Assembly (NCBI GenBank): GCA_963716925.1
Contig: CAVQUX010000015.1
Location: 434,001 to 498,000, forward strand
Direction: 5' to 3'
DNA length: 64,000 nt
From: DAISKN01 sp963716925
Lineage (GTDB): Bacteria; Acidobacteriota; Vicinamibacteria; Marinacidobacterales; SMYC01
The first letter of the stretch is position 1, and every line of letters begins with the position of its first letter. Position numbers and translations under genes: made by a program. Under the pieces are notes generated by a model. It saw nothing but the letters and a program-made list of their open reading frames with translations. It made no database searches and was not told the DNA's origin. Shown here piece by piece: positions 1 through 9,253 of this stretch.

Positions 1-1227
1 TCCCTCCAGGGCGGGGTCCGCGGCACCGCGGGGCGGCGCAGCGCACGGCTCCGAGAGGCTCTCACGGGGGCTCAGATTGCGCTCGCGTTCTTGCTTCTGT
101 CGAGTGCGGTCTGGATGATCCGCGGATTCGGGGAGCAGGTGCGCGTGTTCGAACGGCTGGAGCCTCGCGGTGTCCTGACGGCTCGCGTAGCCCTCTCCCG
201 GGAGCGCTTTCCCGAGGAGCGCGACCTCCAGAGATATTTCACCGCTGCCCTCGACGCGTTCGCCGAGATCCCCGGAGTCCAGGGCGTGGCGGCGGCGGCC
301 AACCTCCCGGCGAGCAACGTCCCCAACGAGGAGGTCTTCTTCGAGATCGATGATCGAAAGCCGGCGACCGCGGCGGAGGTCCCGCGCTGTGACCTGCAGA
401 CGGTTGCGGGCGAGTTCTTCGACGTCTTTCGCGTAGAGGTCCAACGAGGCCGGGCCCTGCTCTCCTCCGACGATCGGGAGGCGGCGCCGGTCGCGGTAGT
501 GAGCGAAAGCTGGGCCCGCCGGTATCTCGGGGGCGAGGAGACGCTCGGCCGTCGCGTGCGCTTCGGAACGCGCGAAGCCGAAGGTCCGTGGTGGACCCTC
601 GTGGGCGTCGTCTCCGACGTCAAACAGAACTGGTTCGACCCGGAGCCGCGGCCCCTCATCTACGTCTCGCACCTCCAGAACGCGAGGAATCGCATGAGCC
701 TCGCCCTTCGGGGGACTGTCGACGGCTACGCCCTCGCAGAGGCAGTGCAGCGAAAGCTCGCAGAGATCGATCCCGGGCAGGCGCTCGCGGAGCCGAGGAC
801 GCTGGAAGACGAGATCGCGGACTCCCTGGCTCCGCTTCGCATCATCGGCATGCTGCTTCTGGTCTTCGCCCTGGTCGCTCTCCTTCTCGCCGTGACCGGA
901 GTCTACGGAGTGGTGGCAACGTCCGTCGCCGAACGAACGCGCGAGCTCGGATTGAGGATGGCGCTCGGGGCGAGGCCTCGGGAGGCTCGCCGGGAGGTTT
1001 TGAGAGGGACTCTCCGTCTCGCCGTCGTCGCCGTGGGAGTGGCTCTCCCGGTCACCTTCGGAGTGAACGTCCTTCTCGCAGGGCAACTATTCGGCGTCGT
1101 GGTGGTGAGCCCCGTGACTCTGGCGCTGACGAGTGCGCTTCTGATCGCCGTCGCCGCGTTCTCCGCGTCGGTCCCGGCACGGGCGGCGACAAGGCTCGAC
1201 CCCGTTCGCGCCCTTCGCTGGGAGTAG
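1..1227 (+). CDS. ADOP/MacB-type ABC transporter permease, 3' part
   Basis: The frame is open from base 1, so the gene starts upstream of the window; the first ATG inside it (91) lies in a membrane segment and is not the true start. What remains is the second half of a MacB/FtsX-type permease: one hydrophobic segment around bases 70-120, a long periplasmic MacB-type domain, then three C-terminal membrane segments with the typical ERTRELGLRMALGARP loop. Permeases with this duplicated layout are abundant in Acidobacteriota and probably move or sense substrates across the inner membrane with a partner ATPase. No ATPase is visible here. A compact hairpin overlaps the stop codon. A second, complete member of the family lies at 24739-27405. 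Confidence 0.9.
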   Translation, partial: SLQGGVRGTAGRRSARLREALTGAQIALAFLLLSSAVWMIRGFGEQVRVFERLEPRGVLTARVALSRERFPEERDLQRYFTAALDAFAEIPGVQGVAAAANLPASNVPNEEVFFEIDDRKPATAAEVPRCDLQTVAGEFFDVFRVEVQRGRALLSSDDREAAPVAVVSESWARRYLGGEETLGRRVRFGTREAEGPWWTLVGVVSDVKQNWFDPEPRPLIYVSHLQNARNRMSLALRGTVDGYALAEAVQRKLAEIDPGQALAEPRTLEDEIADSLAPLRIIGMLLLVFALVALLLAVTGVYGVVATSVAERTRELGLRMALGARPREARREVLRGTLRLAVVAVGVALPVTFGVNVLLAGQLFGVVVVSPVTLALTSALLIAVAAFSASVPARAATRLDPVRALRWE

Positions 1228-1245
1228 CCGCTTCACGAGGCGGCT
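1226..1245 (+). terminator. Hairpin at the end of the permease gene
   Basis: An eight-pair stem (one T-G pair) AGCCGCTT/AGGCGGCT with loop CACG begins inside the stop codon of the permease gene. There is no T-run, so a factor-independent role is only inferred. Confidence 0.4.
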
Positions 1246-1570
1246 GGGCGCCCGCGTCGCCGCCGAGCGGCTCTCGGCCGAAAACTGACGGGTCTGGGGC
1301 TGGACCCCGGCTGCGCCGTCGACGGTCACTTCACGAACTCGTTTCGCCGCGAGGGGGGCATGCCACCGTCGCGGTTCAGAGCCCTCCTGGGCCGCGTCAA
1401 GCCCGCGCAAGATCCTTCGAGCCGAGCCTGGCCCAGGTTCCGTCGCCTACCTTGAGGTAGCCGAGCCCGAGCCTCTCGTTGCCTCGAAACGTCCCGGCCG
1501 GTAGGATTGTGCCCGCCTTCGAAGGGAGCGAAGCAGAAGACTTCACAACTCGAAGAGCAGCGACTGCAAC
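1246..1570. other. Intergenic, no gene recognised
   Basis: About 325 bases between the permease terminator hairpin and the DUF5916 gene. Open frames here on either strand have no recognisable protein features. It presumably holds the promoter of the downstream gene, but no clear -35/-10 pair was seen. Confidence 0.5.
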
Positions 1571-3847
1571 ATGGACTCCCAGAACACCCGGCAACGAATC
1601 TGCTTCGTCGTCCTGGTCCTCTGTCTCACCGCATCGGCGCGGGAAACGCTCGCCCAGTCCCGACCGGATAGGCAGTCCGGCGACCCGGGCCCGAAGACGC
1701 TTGTCTCCACGTCCGCGTCGGTTGGCCGGCTCCAGGTCGTGGCGGAGGTGGCCGAGACCGCCGTCGTCATCGACGGCGCGCTCGACGATCCGGTATGGCA
1801 GCGGGCGAGCCCGGCGACGGGATTCGTCCAGAGCGAGCCCAGTACCGGAGAGCCCGCGACGGAGCGGACCGAGGTGCGGATCGCATATGACTCCGACAAT
1901 CTCTACATCGGTGCGTACTGCTACGACAGCGAGCCCGATAGTCTCGTGGTCAACCAGATTCGGGAGGATTTCACCGTCGGGGATCAGGACAGCTTCGAAG
2001 TAATCTTCGACACCTTCGCCGACCGGCGGAACGGGTTCACTTTCATGACCAACCCCGGCGGAGCCCGCTCCGACGAGCAAATGGCCAACGAGGGGCGCGA
2101 AACGAACGCGAGCTGGGACGCGGTGTGGTTCGTCGCAACTCGGCGCGTAGCCGACGGCTGGACCGCGGAACTCGCCATCCCGTTCAAGTCGCTGCGATTC
2201 GACCTCGAGACGGCGCCGAGCTGGGGGATCAACTTCGGCCGTCACCTCAGGCGCAAGAACGAGGTCGACTACTGGTCGCCCGTACCTCGCGCCTACGCGC
2301 TGAGCCGGGTGTCGTTGGCCGGGGACCTGGTCGGGCTTCCCGCCGTCTCGTCGGGGAAGAACCTGAAGGTGAAACCGTTCGCGGTAGCGAGCTCCGTTCG
2401 TCCCGCGGGGGAGGACGAATTCGGAAGCGATGTGGCCGGCGGGGTCGACGTAAAGTACGGCATCACCCCGGCCCTGACGCTCGACGGCACGTTTCATCCC
2501 GATTTCGCTCAGGTGGAAGCGGACGAGCAGCAGGTGAACCTGACCCAGTTCAGTCAATTCTTCCCCGAAAAGAGAGAGTTCTTCCTCGAGAACTCCGGAA
2601 TCTTCTACGTGGGCGACACCGCGCGGAACAGCCGCATCACCGCGACTCCTACCGCCGACACCGATCTGCTCCTGTTCTTCTCCCGGCGCATCGGCTTGAC
2701 GCCGGAGGGTTTCCCCATCCCCATCGTCGCCGGCGCCCGGTTGACGGGGAACCTCGCCGGGCTCCGGATCGGGGCGCTGAACGTCCAGACCGAGAGGACG
2801 GAGCGGGAGCCGGCGAACAACTTCACCATCGTCCGGCTGCGCCGGGACATCCTGAGAAACTCCGACGTAGGCGCGATCTTCATGACCCGCCAGTCGACGG
2901 ACGACGGCTCGGACTACAACCGGGTCTATGGGCTAGACGCCACCCTCCGGCTCTTCGGAAACGCGGACTGGGCCTCGTACTTCGTCAGGACTGCGACTCC
3001 CGGCTTCACCGACGGCCAGTATGCGCTCCGGAGCACGATCAACCGCGAGGGGAACTTCTTCCACATCAAGAGCGGGATCATGTTCCTCGGCGATCACTTC
3101 AACGACGAGCTGGGGTTCTATAACCGGATCGGGGTGCGAAAATATCTCCTCGACACCGGCATCCGGCCGAGGTTCGAATCACTCCAGCGCCGCGGAATTC
3201 GTGAAATGCACCCTCACGTCGTCTGGGACTACTTCACCGACCACTCGGGGACTATGGTGGCGAAGCGCCTCCACACGGGCTACAGCGTCTTTTTCAACAA
3301 CGGCGGATTCACGGAGCTGTCGGTGAATCCCGAATTCCAGCTCTTGATCCAACCCTTCAAGATTCATCCCGACGCGCCCCCCATCCCCGTGGGGGGCTAC
3401 AGCTGGGTTCCCGTTCAACTTCGGTTCAACTCGGACCCGAGCCAGCCGGTCTCCTTCAACCTGACGGGGATCTGGGGCGGTCTCTGGAGCGGAACGCAGA
3501 AGACCCTGCAGGCGACGGTCACCCTCCAGCCCAGTTATCGATTTCGCCTGTCGGTCGGGACCCAGCGTACGAACGCGAAGCTCGAGGTACCGGAGACCGA
3601 GTTCGTCAGCAGCATTTCGACCCTTCGCGCCAACTACTCGTTCTCCGCGAACATGTTCCTCGATTCGCTCCTCCAGTACGACCGGGACCGCGACCAGGTC
3701 AACGTGAACGTCCGATTCAATTTCATGCACCATCCCATGAGCGATCTGTTCATCGTCTACAACGAGCAGCGCTTCGTAACCGTGGAGGACCCGATTCCGA
3801 CGGGACGGGGATTCATCGTCAAGTTCACTCAGCTGTTCTCGTTCTGA
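1571..3847 (+). CDS. DUF5916 protein with CBM9-like N-terminal domain
   Basis: 758 residues. A signal peptide (hydrophobic FVVLVLCLTASA stretch, cleavage near residues 25-29) is followed by a carbohydrate-binding-family-9-like domain (about residues 50-230; motifs VIDGALDDPVW and LYIGAYCYD) and then the DUF5916 region, rich in alternating aromatic strands and ending in a C-terminal phenylalanine, as in outer-membrane beta barrels. Members of this family are common in Acidobacteriota and Bacteroidota and are thought to sit in the outer membrane; their substrate is unknown. The ATG at 1571 is used because it directly precedes the signal peptide. The gene is not obviously in an operon; the next gene is convergent. 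Confidence 0.85.
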   Translation: MDSQNTRQRICFVVLVLCLTASARETLAQSRPDRQSGDPGPKTLVSTSASVGRLQVVAEVAETAVVIDGALDDPVWQRASPATGFVQSEPSTGEPATERTEVRIAYDSDNLYIGAYCYDSEPDSLVVNQIREDFTVGDQDSFEVIFDTFADRRNGFTFMTNPGGARSDEQMANEGRETNASWDAVWFVATRRVADGWTAELAIPFKSLRFDLETAPSWGINFGRHLRRKNEVDYWSPVPRAYALSRVSLAGDLVGLPAVSSGKNLKVKPFAVASSVRPAGEDEFGSDVAGGVDVKYGITPALTLDGTFHPDFAQVEADEQQVNLTQFSQFFPEKREFFLENSGIFYVGDTARNSRITATPTADTDLLLFFSRRIGLTPEGFPIPIVAGARLTGNLAGLRIGALNVQTERTEREPANNFTIVRLRRDILRNSDVGAIFMTRQSTDDGSDYNRVYGLDATLRLFGNADWASYFVRTATPGFTDGQYALRSTINREGNFFHIKSGIMFLGDHFNDELGFYNRIGVRKYLLDTGIRPRFESLQRRGIREMHPHVVWDYFTDHSGTMVAKRLHTGYSVFFNNGGFTELSVNPEFQLLIQPFKIHPDAPPIPVGGYSWVPVQLRFNSDPSQPVSFNLTGIWGGLWSGTQKTLQATVTLQPSYRFRLSVGTQRTNAKLEVPETEFVSSISTLRANYSFSANMFLDSLLQYDRDRDQVNVNVRFNFMHHPMSDLFIVYNEQRFVTVEDPIPTGRGFIVKFTQLFSF

Positions 3848-3910
3848 TCGGGCTCTGCCAACCGAGGGAGCGCGAGCCCCCCTCTACGATCACCCGCGGG
3901 TCTGCCCGGG

Positions 3911-5215
3911 TCAGTCTCCGTAGCCCACGGTCGAGCGCGCGAACCGCTTGAACATCTCCGCGCGCCGGCGCTCCTCCTGCTGGCCCTCCGGGTCGATGCC
4001 CGGCTTCATGTCGGCGGTGAAGGGAAGGACGTAGGGGGGGAGCCGGTGCTCGTCCTTGAACATCTGGGTGCGGACGTGCCCGACGGAGTGCTCGGCGCTC
4101 TGGCCGCTCATCAGGTAGGTGATCGTGGGAACGAGGTCGCGCCTCTGGACCTTCTCCGTCACCACGTGGTTCTTCTTGAAGTCAGGGCCGATGGCCATGG
4201 TCCAGACGTAGTGGGCGTAGTAGTTCCCGGGGCTGTGGCCGAGCTGGCCGTAGATGTTGATCTCGTCGTCGCGGCCGCACTCCGGCCGCAGGATGAGGGC
4301 GGTGGTATCGCGGAGGTACGGATCCGCCTGCACTTCGGCCCACATCCTTCCGAGGAGCTCGTCGGTGGCCTTCACGTGCTTGATGTACTCCCAGTAGTCG
4401 GTGTTGTAGTCCCAGTAGCCGAAGTCCGCGTGGGCGTCGTCGAGCGCGAGGAGCTGCACGGTGACGATCTTCGGCTTGAAGGCCTTCAGAATCTGCGGAA
4501 CCATGTGGATCGCCTGCGCGTCCCCGTATTGAAGCTCCCGGTCGATGAGCGGCTCTCTGGTCGAGGGCGGGACATAAGACCGCCGGGCCATCACGTCCGC
4601 GATCCACTCTTCGATCTCTTTCCGCTCCTGTGCGGTGTGTCCGAGGCCTTTCTCGATGAGGAGATCGAAGAGGTCTCTCGGGCTCGCGCTGTTCTTCTCG
4701 TAGAACAGCTTGTTCATCGTGAGAGACGTCGCGCCGACACCGATGCCGTAGTCCGCGTGGCGGCTGAAGTGCTTCACGTCGAACGTCCAGCCGCGATAGT
4801 AGGAAGCTCCCTGGAGCACCCAGAAGTCGCTCGCCGAAGCACCCGTCTTCTTGCGCACGTACTCGTTCAGGGTGGGGAACAGCGGGCGCTGGGTCGGGGG
4901 ATCGATCCCCGTCATCATCTCGGTGTACATGTAGCCGTGGAGGTTCGCGGTGTCCCCGTAGTCCTCGGTGAAGAGCGTGCCCTCGGGGATGAGCTTCGTC
5001 TGGTAGGGGGCGTACTCCGGGTTGTCGACGACGTCTTTCTTCCGCGCACCGTTTCCGTAGATGACGAAGATGAGGTGCTTGGTCTTGAAGTCGGGATTCT
5101 CGGGGAGGAGCATCTCTCCCATTCGCACCGTTCCTCGCTCGGCGCGGGCTTCGCGGGGCCAGACGGCCGCGGCACCCATCGCCGCTCCGTACTTGAAGAA
5201 ATCTCTTCTTTTCAT
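3911..5215 (-). CDS. Tat-exported alkaline-phosphatase-superfamily (sulfatase-like) protein
   Basis: 434 residues. The N-terminus MKRRDFFKYGAAMGAAAVW is a twin-arginine signal. The body reads like an alkaline phosphatase/sulfatase-fold protein: HLIFVIYGNGARKKD at the first strand, LLALDDAHADFGYWDYN in the middle, and a late ALILRPECGRDDE ... GQLGHSPGNYYAH segment with Asp and His residues suited to metal binding. The usual sulfatase CxPxR nucleophile motif is not seen, so the catalytic activity is uncertain. Its start overlaps the stop of the upstream Ig-repeat gene as ATGA, which implies translational coupling. The product probably acts in the periplasm together with that partner. Confidence 0.75.
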   Translation of the reverse strand: MKRRDFFKYGAAMGAAAVWPREARAERGTVRMGEMLLPENPDFKTKHLIFVIYGNGARKKDVVDNPEYAPYQTKLIPEGTLFTEDYGDTANLHGYMYTEMMTGIDPPTQRPLFPTLNEYVRKKTGASASDFWVLQGASYYRGWTFDVKHFSRHADYGIGVGATSLTMNKLFYEKNSASPRDLFDLLIEKGLGHTAQERKEIEEWIADVMARRSYVPPSTREPLIDRELQYGDAQAIHMVPQILKAFKPKIVTVQLLALDDAHADFGYWDYNTDYWEYIKHVKATDELLGRMWAEVQADPYLRDTTALILRPECGRDDEINIYGQLGHSPGNYYAHYVWTMAIGPDFKKNHVVTEKVQRRDLVPTITYLMSGQSAEHSVGHVRTQMFKDEHRLPPYVLPFTADMKPGIDPEGQQEERRRAEMFKRFARSTVGYGD

Positions 5216-6654
5216 CGGCTCGCTCCCTCATTGCCCCGAGTGGGCTCGGTCTCTTTCTCGCCGTCCTCCTGGAGAAAGTTCACGGTGATTCCCGTGAGGA
5301 TCTTCTCGCGTCCTTCGAAGTAGGTATGGAAGTTGTTCGCCTCGTCGGCGATTCCGAGGCGGACCAGGCTCCAGACCCCGCGCTCCATGCTCTTCTTGAT
5401 CTTGAACGTCGCTGACCAGACGTTCGGCTCCGGGATCTTCGACGGCCGGTTGAGGTCGACGAAGTCGCTCGCGAGCTTCACCTTCACCGCGTCGACGCCG
5501 TGGGGAGAGCGGACGTAGCCTTCGACCGCTTTCACTCCCGAGAGGTCGTCTTCGACGAGAGCCGTGACCGTGACCGACTCGCCGACGCGCGCTTCGGTGG
5601 TCGAAAGCGAGACCGCGAGAATCCGGGGAGGCTTCTTGTCCACGAGCGCCGGGTCCTGCGCGACCCGGACGGCGGGAGCGTTTCGCAGCACCGCGTCGTT
5701 CTTCGAGAAGAAGTAGGCGGTGTTCCGGGCGTCGTCGGTCACGGCGATGCGCATCAAGCGCCACTCCCCCCCCTCGTACCATTTGGGGATGGTGAAGTAC
5801 CCCAGGAACTTCCCCGGCTCGCTTCCCTGGTGGACCATCGTTACCCGGATCCACTGCTCCTCGCTCGGCGAGATCCAGACGGCCTCGGCGTCGACCGGCC
5901 CGGAGACGTCGTCGGCGGCGTAGGCGGAGAAGCGAATCGCCTCGGTTCCCGCTCGGACCGAGGGCGTTTCGACCTCGACCAATCGAAGCTCCGGCGCGCG
6001 CAGGTCGACGCGGGGGTTGTCTTCCACCAGGAAGAACTTCGGCGTCCGATCCTCGTTGTCGAGAGGTTCGTGGAACTCGGCGCCGTAGCTCTGTCGTTTT
6101 CCCACTTCGTCGGAGATGGTGGCATAAGCCACGATGTAGCGCCCTCCGGGCGCGAACTTCGAGACACGCCCCCGCCCCAGAAAAAGGGTCTTGTCGTCCT
6201 TGGAAGGCTCGAAGTTCACGTACATCGTCGCCGAGCCCAGGCGGCTGTAGCGCTCGCTGAAGAACGTGGTGACGAACGGGAGAGTGTTCTTGTACGCGGA
6301 GGTGACCCGGGCGATGGCCCGGACCTCGTCGCCCGGGCCCACCTCGGGAGTGAGGATCTTGAACTCGGTCAGCACGGGATAACGCTGCTCGCCCGTCAGC
6401 TCCGCCGCGGTGATCTGGAGATCCGGGCGCAGGTACTGGAACGGCTCGGGAACGGTGATCTCGGGCGGAGGCAGGATCTCTCCGTCCTCGAGGTCCTCGC
6501 ACATGCAGCCGCTGGCGTTGAGAACGCCGTACTCGTTGAGCGTCTGGCCGAAGGGAACCCGCGCGGGCTTCTTGTCTTCTTCCTGCGCGAGCGCCGGGGT
6601 GAGCGCCGTCCCCACCAGTATCAGAATCGAGATTGTTTCTTGGATCGACATCAC
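5212..6654 (-). CDS. Secreted protein with two tandem Ig-like repeats, function unknown
   Basis: 480 residues with a signal peptide (ISILILVGTALTPALA, residues 9-24). After a Cys-containing linker (GCMCED) comes a beta-rich domain, then two related repeats of about 110 residues: the first starts near DLRAPELRLVEVE and contains DDVSGP, the second starts near KKPPRILAVSLS and contains DDLSGV. Each ends with a W-rich EGGEWRLMRIAVTDDARN or ERGVWSLVRLGIADEANN segment, so they look like duplicated bacterial Ig-like domains. The stop overlaps the start of the AlkP-superfamily gene (ATGA), so the two are almost certainly co-translated. A role as a surface or periplasmic scaffold for the hydrolase is inference. 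Confidence 0.7.
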   Translation of the reverse strand: MMSIQETISILILVGTALTPALAQEEDKKPARVPFGQTLNEYGVLNASGCMCEDLEDGEILPPPEITVPEPFQYLRPDLQITAAELTGEQRYPVLTEFKILTPEVGPGDEVRAIARVTSAYKNTLPFVTTFFSERYSRLGSATMYVNFEPSKDDKTLFLGRGRVSKFAPGGRYIVAYATISDEVGKRQSYGAEFHEPLDNEDRTPKFFLVEDNPRVDLRAPELRLVEVETPSVRAGTEAIRFSAYAADDVSGPVDAEAVWISPSEEQWIRVTMVHQGSEPGKFLGYFTIPKWYEGGEWRLMRIAVTDDARNTAYFFSKNDAVLRNAPAVRVAQDPALVDKKPPRILAVSLSTTEARVGESVTVTALVEDDLSGVKAVEGYVRSPHGVDAVKVKLASDFVDLNRPSKIPEPNVWSATFKIKKSMERGVWSLVRLGIADEANNFHTYFEGREKILTGITVNFLQEDGEKETEPTRGNEGASR

Positions 6655-6708
6655 GAGCTTCTGGATAAGCGAATTATCGAGCGCGGGTTCCGGGCTGTCA
6701 ACGGGTCG

Positions 6709-7908
6709 TCAGGCCCCGCGCAGAGCTCCACGGAGTCTCTCGAGGAAGACGCGGTTCTCGTCGGGCAGTCCGACGGAGATCCGAAGATGGGTCGGCATCT
6801 CCCACGACTTCCCGTCGCGCACGTAGACCTTTTCGCGGGCGAGGGCGAGAACCACCGGCGCCGCCTCGCGCCCGAGATCCGCCATGAAGAACGGGGCCCG
6901 ATGGGGAAGGCTCTTGACGCCGAGCGCCGAAAGACCGGAGCGCAGATAGTCGAGCCCGTCGTCCACCAGCTTCACGTAGCGGTCGACGTGCGCCTGGTCC
7001 GAGAGCGCCGCGAGCCCGCCGACGTTCGCGGCAGCGTTCACTCCCATGTCCAGGGTCCAGAGGAGCTTCAGAGGCTCGATGAGATTCGTGGGAGCGACGA
7101 CGTAGCCGAGCCTCAAGCCGGCCATGCCGAACGCTTTCGAGAACGTGCGCGCCACGATGACCGGAGCACCCTTTTTGACCAGAGAGACGGAAGACTCTCC
7201 GTTCGGCAGGAAATCGACGTACGCCTCGTCCACCAGGAGCACCGCGTCGTCGGGGAGAGATTCGGAGAGATCCGCAATCGCCGCGAGCGGCAGGCTCGCG
7301 CCCGTCGGATTGTCGGGGTTGGCGATGTAGACCAGCCGTGTATCCCGGCCGATCGCCCGTTTCATCCCTTCGAGATCGATGGTGCCGTCGGCCCGGAGCG
7401 GAACCTCGCTCACCTCGGAGCCCATCACCCGGGCGACTCCCGCACACCAGGAATAGGTGGGCTTCGCCAGCACGAGTCGGCCGCCCTTCCGGAGAAACGT
7501 CCAGGGAGCTATCTGCAGGAACTCGGTGGAGCCGCATCCCATCAGGAGGTTCCCGGCCTCGACGCCGTTTCGCCGGGCGATCTCCTTCTTCAGCGGATCG
7601 ACGTAGCTGTAGCGATTGGACTCCCCGAGGCCGTTCTCGAGGATCGCCGCGATGGCGCGGGGCGAGGGTCCGATGGGGTTCTCGTTGAAGTTGAGGCGAA
7701 CCGAGCCCTCGGGAAAGGCGACGACGTCCTCCGTCGACAGAACGCTCTCGTCGACCTCGACCCGCGCAGCATCCTGAGCAGCGGCCATCCGCCGGAAGCC
7801 CACCGAAGCGCCCGCGGCGGCCATCGCCAGCGAGCGAAGGAACCGGCGTCGTGGAATCTCGGGGCCGTGGGGGTAGCAGCTCCAGGTTCGATCGAGATGG
7901 GTCGTCAC
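6709..7908 (-). CDS. Tat-exported histidinol-phosphate-aminotransferase-like PLP enzyme
   Basis: 399 residues. The body is a fold-type I class I/II aminotransferase closest in appearance to HisC: NFNENPIGPSP (residues 73-83), ANPDNPTGAS, LLVDEAYVDF, and the PLP lysine in ARTFSKAFGMAGLRLGY (Lys258). Unusually, the N-terminus carries PRRRFLRSLAMAAAGA (residues 19-34), a twin-arginine signal, which would place the folded, PLP-loaded enzyme in the periplasm. It starts 27 bases after the Sir2 gene with a GGGAGG ribosome site, suggesting one transcript. No histidine-biosynthesis genes are nearby, so the substrate is probably not histidinol phosphate. Confidence 0.85.
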   Translation of the reverse strand: MTTHLDRTWSCYPHGPEIPRRRFLRSLAMAAAGASVGFRRMAAAQDAARVEVDESVLSTEDVVAFPEGSVRLNFNENPIGPSPRAIAAILENGLGESNRYSYVDPLKKEIARRNGVEAGNLLMGCGSTEFLQIAPWTFLRKGGRLVLAKPTYSWCAGVARVMGSEVSEVPLRADGTIDLEGMKRAIGRDTRLVYIANPDNPTGASLPLAAIADLSESLPDDAVLLVDEAYVDFLPNGESSVSLVKKGAPVIVARTFSKAFGMAGLRLGYVVAPTNLIEPLKLLWTLDMGVNAAANVGGLAALSDQAHVDRYVKLVDDGLDYLRSGLSALGVKSLPHRAPFFMADLGREAAPVVLALAREKVYVRDGKSWEMPTHLRISVGLPDENRVFLERLRGALRGA

Positions 7909-7935
7909 GTCGTCCTCCCTCGGAGCCAGATAATA

Positions 7936-8697
7936 CTAGAGTCGGGCCCAGAGCGCTTCGCAGGCCGCCGCCGCTCTCATCTCGAGCTTCACGTCGACCT
8001 CGCCCGAGATCAGGGTCTCGCCGGGGTTGATCTCGACCGTCGCTTTCCTCCTCATCCGGGCTTCGACCACCGGACGCGCGATATAAGGAAAGACGCTGGT
8101 GGTGCCGATGGAGAACACGACGTCGAAGCCTCGCACGAGCTCGCGCTCCAGCGTCTCGACTTTGGCGAGGGGAAGGAGCTCTCCGAAGAGCACGACGTCG
8201 GGCCGGAGGGGCGCTCGGCATTCGGGACAGAGGGGCAGGGGCGCGAGGTTCGAGTAGTCCTCGACGGTCGCCCTGTGGTCGCACGCGGTGCACAAGAGCT
8301 GGTGCACGTCCCCGTGGATGTCGATGACGTTCCTGGAGCCCGCCTTGCGGTGGAGGCCGTCCACGTTCTGGGTCAAGACCCATACCCGCTCGAAGCGGCG
8401 CTCCGCCTCCGCCAGGATCGCGTGCGCGCGGTTGAAGGTCGCCCCCCGCGCCGAGGCCTCGATCTGGTGGATATACTTCCAGGGGATGGCGGGATGGCGG
8501 CGCATCATCTCGCCCGAGAGGGCCTCCTCGATGGGCATCCCCTCGGGAGTGTCCGCCTCTTCGTAGAGTCCCCCGATTCCGCGGTACGTCGGAAGCCCGG
8601 AGTCGGCGGAGATGCCTGCCCCGGTGATGAAGAGAACGCTCGACGCCCCGCGGAGGTAGGACGCCGCGGTCTGGATCCCTCTCTCGTTCGCGTCCAC
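7936..8697 (-). CDS. Sir2-family NAD-dependent protein deacylase
   Basis: 253 residues from a GTG start. Shows the sirtuin signatures in order: GAGISADSGLPTYRG (residues 26-40) for NAD binding, TQNVDGLH, the catalytic His in VIDIHGD, then a zinc-binding module with CTAC and CPEC pairs, and a late FSIGTTSVFPY segment. It removes acyl groups from protein lysines using NAD and should be cytoplasmic. It is the first gene of a leftward unit with the exported aminotransferase. The divergent HExxH gene starts 55 bases away, so the gap holds promoters for both directions. Confidence 0.92.
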   Translation of the reverse strand: MDANERGIQTAASYLRGASSVLFITGAGISADSGLPTYRGIGGLYEEADTPEGMPIEEALSGEMMRRHPAIPWKYIHQIEASARGATFNRAHAILAEAERRFERVWVLTQNVDGLHRKAGSRNVIDIHGDVHQLLCTACDHRATVEDYSNLAPLPLCPECRAPLRPDVVLFGELLPLAKVETLERELVRGFDVVFSIGTTSVFPYIARPVVEARMRRKATVEINPGETLISGEVDVKLEMRAAAACEALWARL

Positions 8698-8752
8698 GAA
8701 GGGAGACTATCAAACTGGAAGTCTCCATGCCTCGGATGGACAATCGCTCCGG

Positions 8753-9253
8753 ATGAAGCTCCTGAGCGACGTCGACCGCGGGGACGTGACCCGGCTTCTC
8801 TCGAGGTTCGGGCTCCGGCTCGTCGAAACGCCGCCGGACGAAGAGATCCGCGGGAGCTACTGGGGCGGGTCGGAGGCTGGTCTCGTCGGGAACGAAGTCC
8901 ACGCTCGCGCCGACACGCCGGTACATTCCATCCTCCATGAAGTGAGCCACTGCGTCTGCATGGACCCGTCGAGGCGGGCCTCTCTCCGGCGCGACGCGGG
9001 CGGAGACGACCGAGAGGAATCGGCCGTCTGCTATCTGCAAGTCCTTCTATCCGACCTCCTCCCCGGCATGGGTCGCTCCCGCATGTTCCTCGATATGGAC
9101 CAATGGGGCTACAGCTTCCGCCTGGGCTCGACGGAAGCCTGGTTCGAGAGAGACTCCGAGGACGCCAGGGCCTGGCTTCTCGTCCACGATCTCATCGACC
9201 AGGACGGCGCGGTGATGTGGAAAGTCCGCGAGAGTTCCTGCGATAATGAATGA
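8753..9253 (+). CDS. Small HExxH putative metallohydrolase
   Basis: 166 residues, no signal peptide. The key feature is SILHEVSHCVCMDPSRR, with an HExxH motif at His62-Glu63-His66, preceded by a short strand (GNEVHARA). The later segment (EESAVCYLQVLL) could supply a third metal ligand. The length and motif context recall small zincin-like proteins of unknown target. The stop codon overlaps the next start (ATGA at 9250-9253), and the M50 protease gene follows one gene later, so it may belong to a proteolytic unit. Function beyond the motif is not recognised. Confidence 0.65.
   Translation: MKLLSDVDRGDVTRLLSRFGLRLVETPPDEEIRGSYWGGSEAGLVGNEVHARADTPVHSILHEVSHCVCMDPSRRASLRRDAGGDDREESAVCYLQVLLSDLLPGMGRSRMFLDMDQWGYSFRLGSTEAWFERDSEDARAWLLVHDLIDQDGAVMWKVRESSCDNE

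Noticed and set aside
5500..8940. Very long plus-strand open frame antisense to the Ig-repeat, aminotransferase and Sir2 genes
   Set aside because: Rich in Arg and Gly with no recognisable domain; three clear genes lie on the opposite strand, so it is a high-GC shadow frame.
6698..9040. Long minus-strand frame overlapping the aminotransferase and Sir2 genes
   Set aside because: Arg-rich low-complexity shadow in another frame of real genes.
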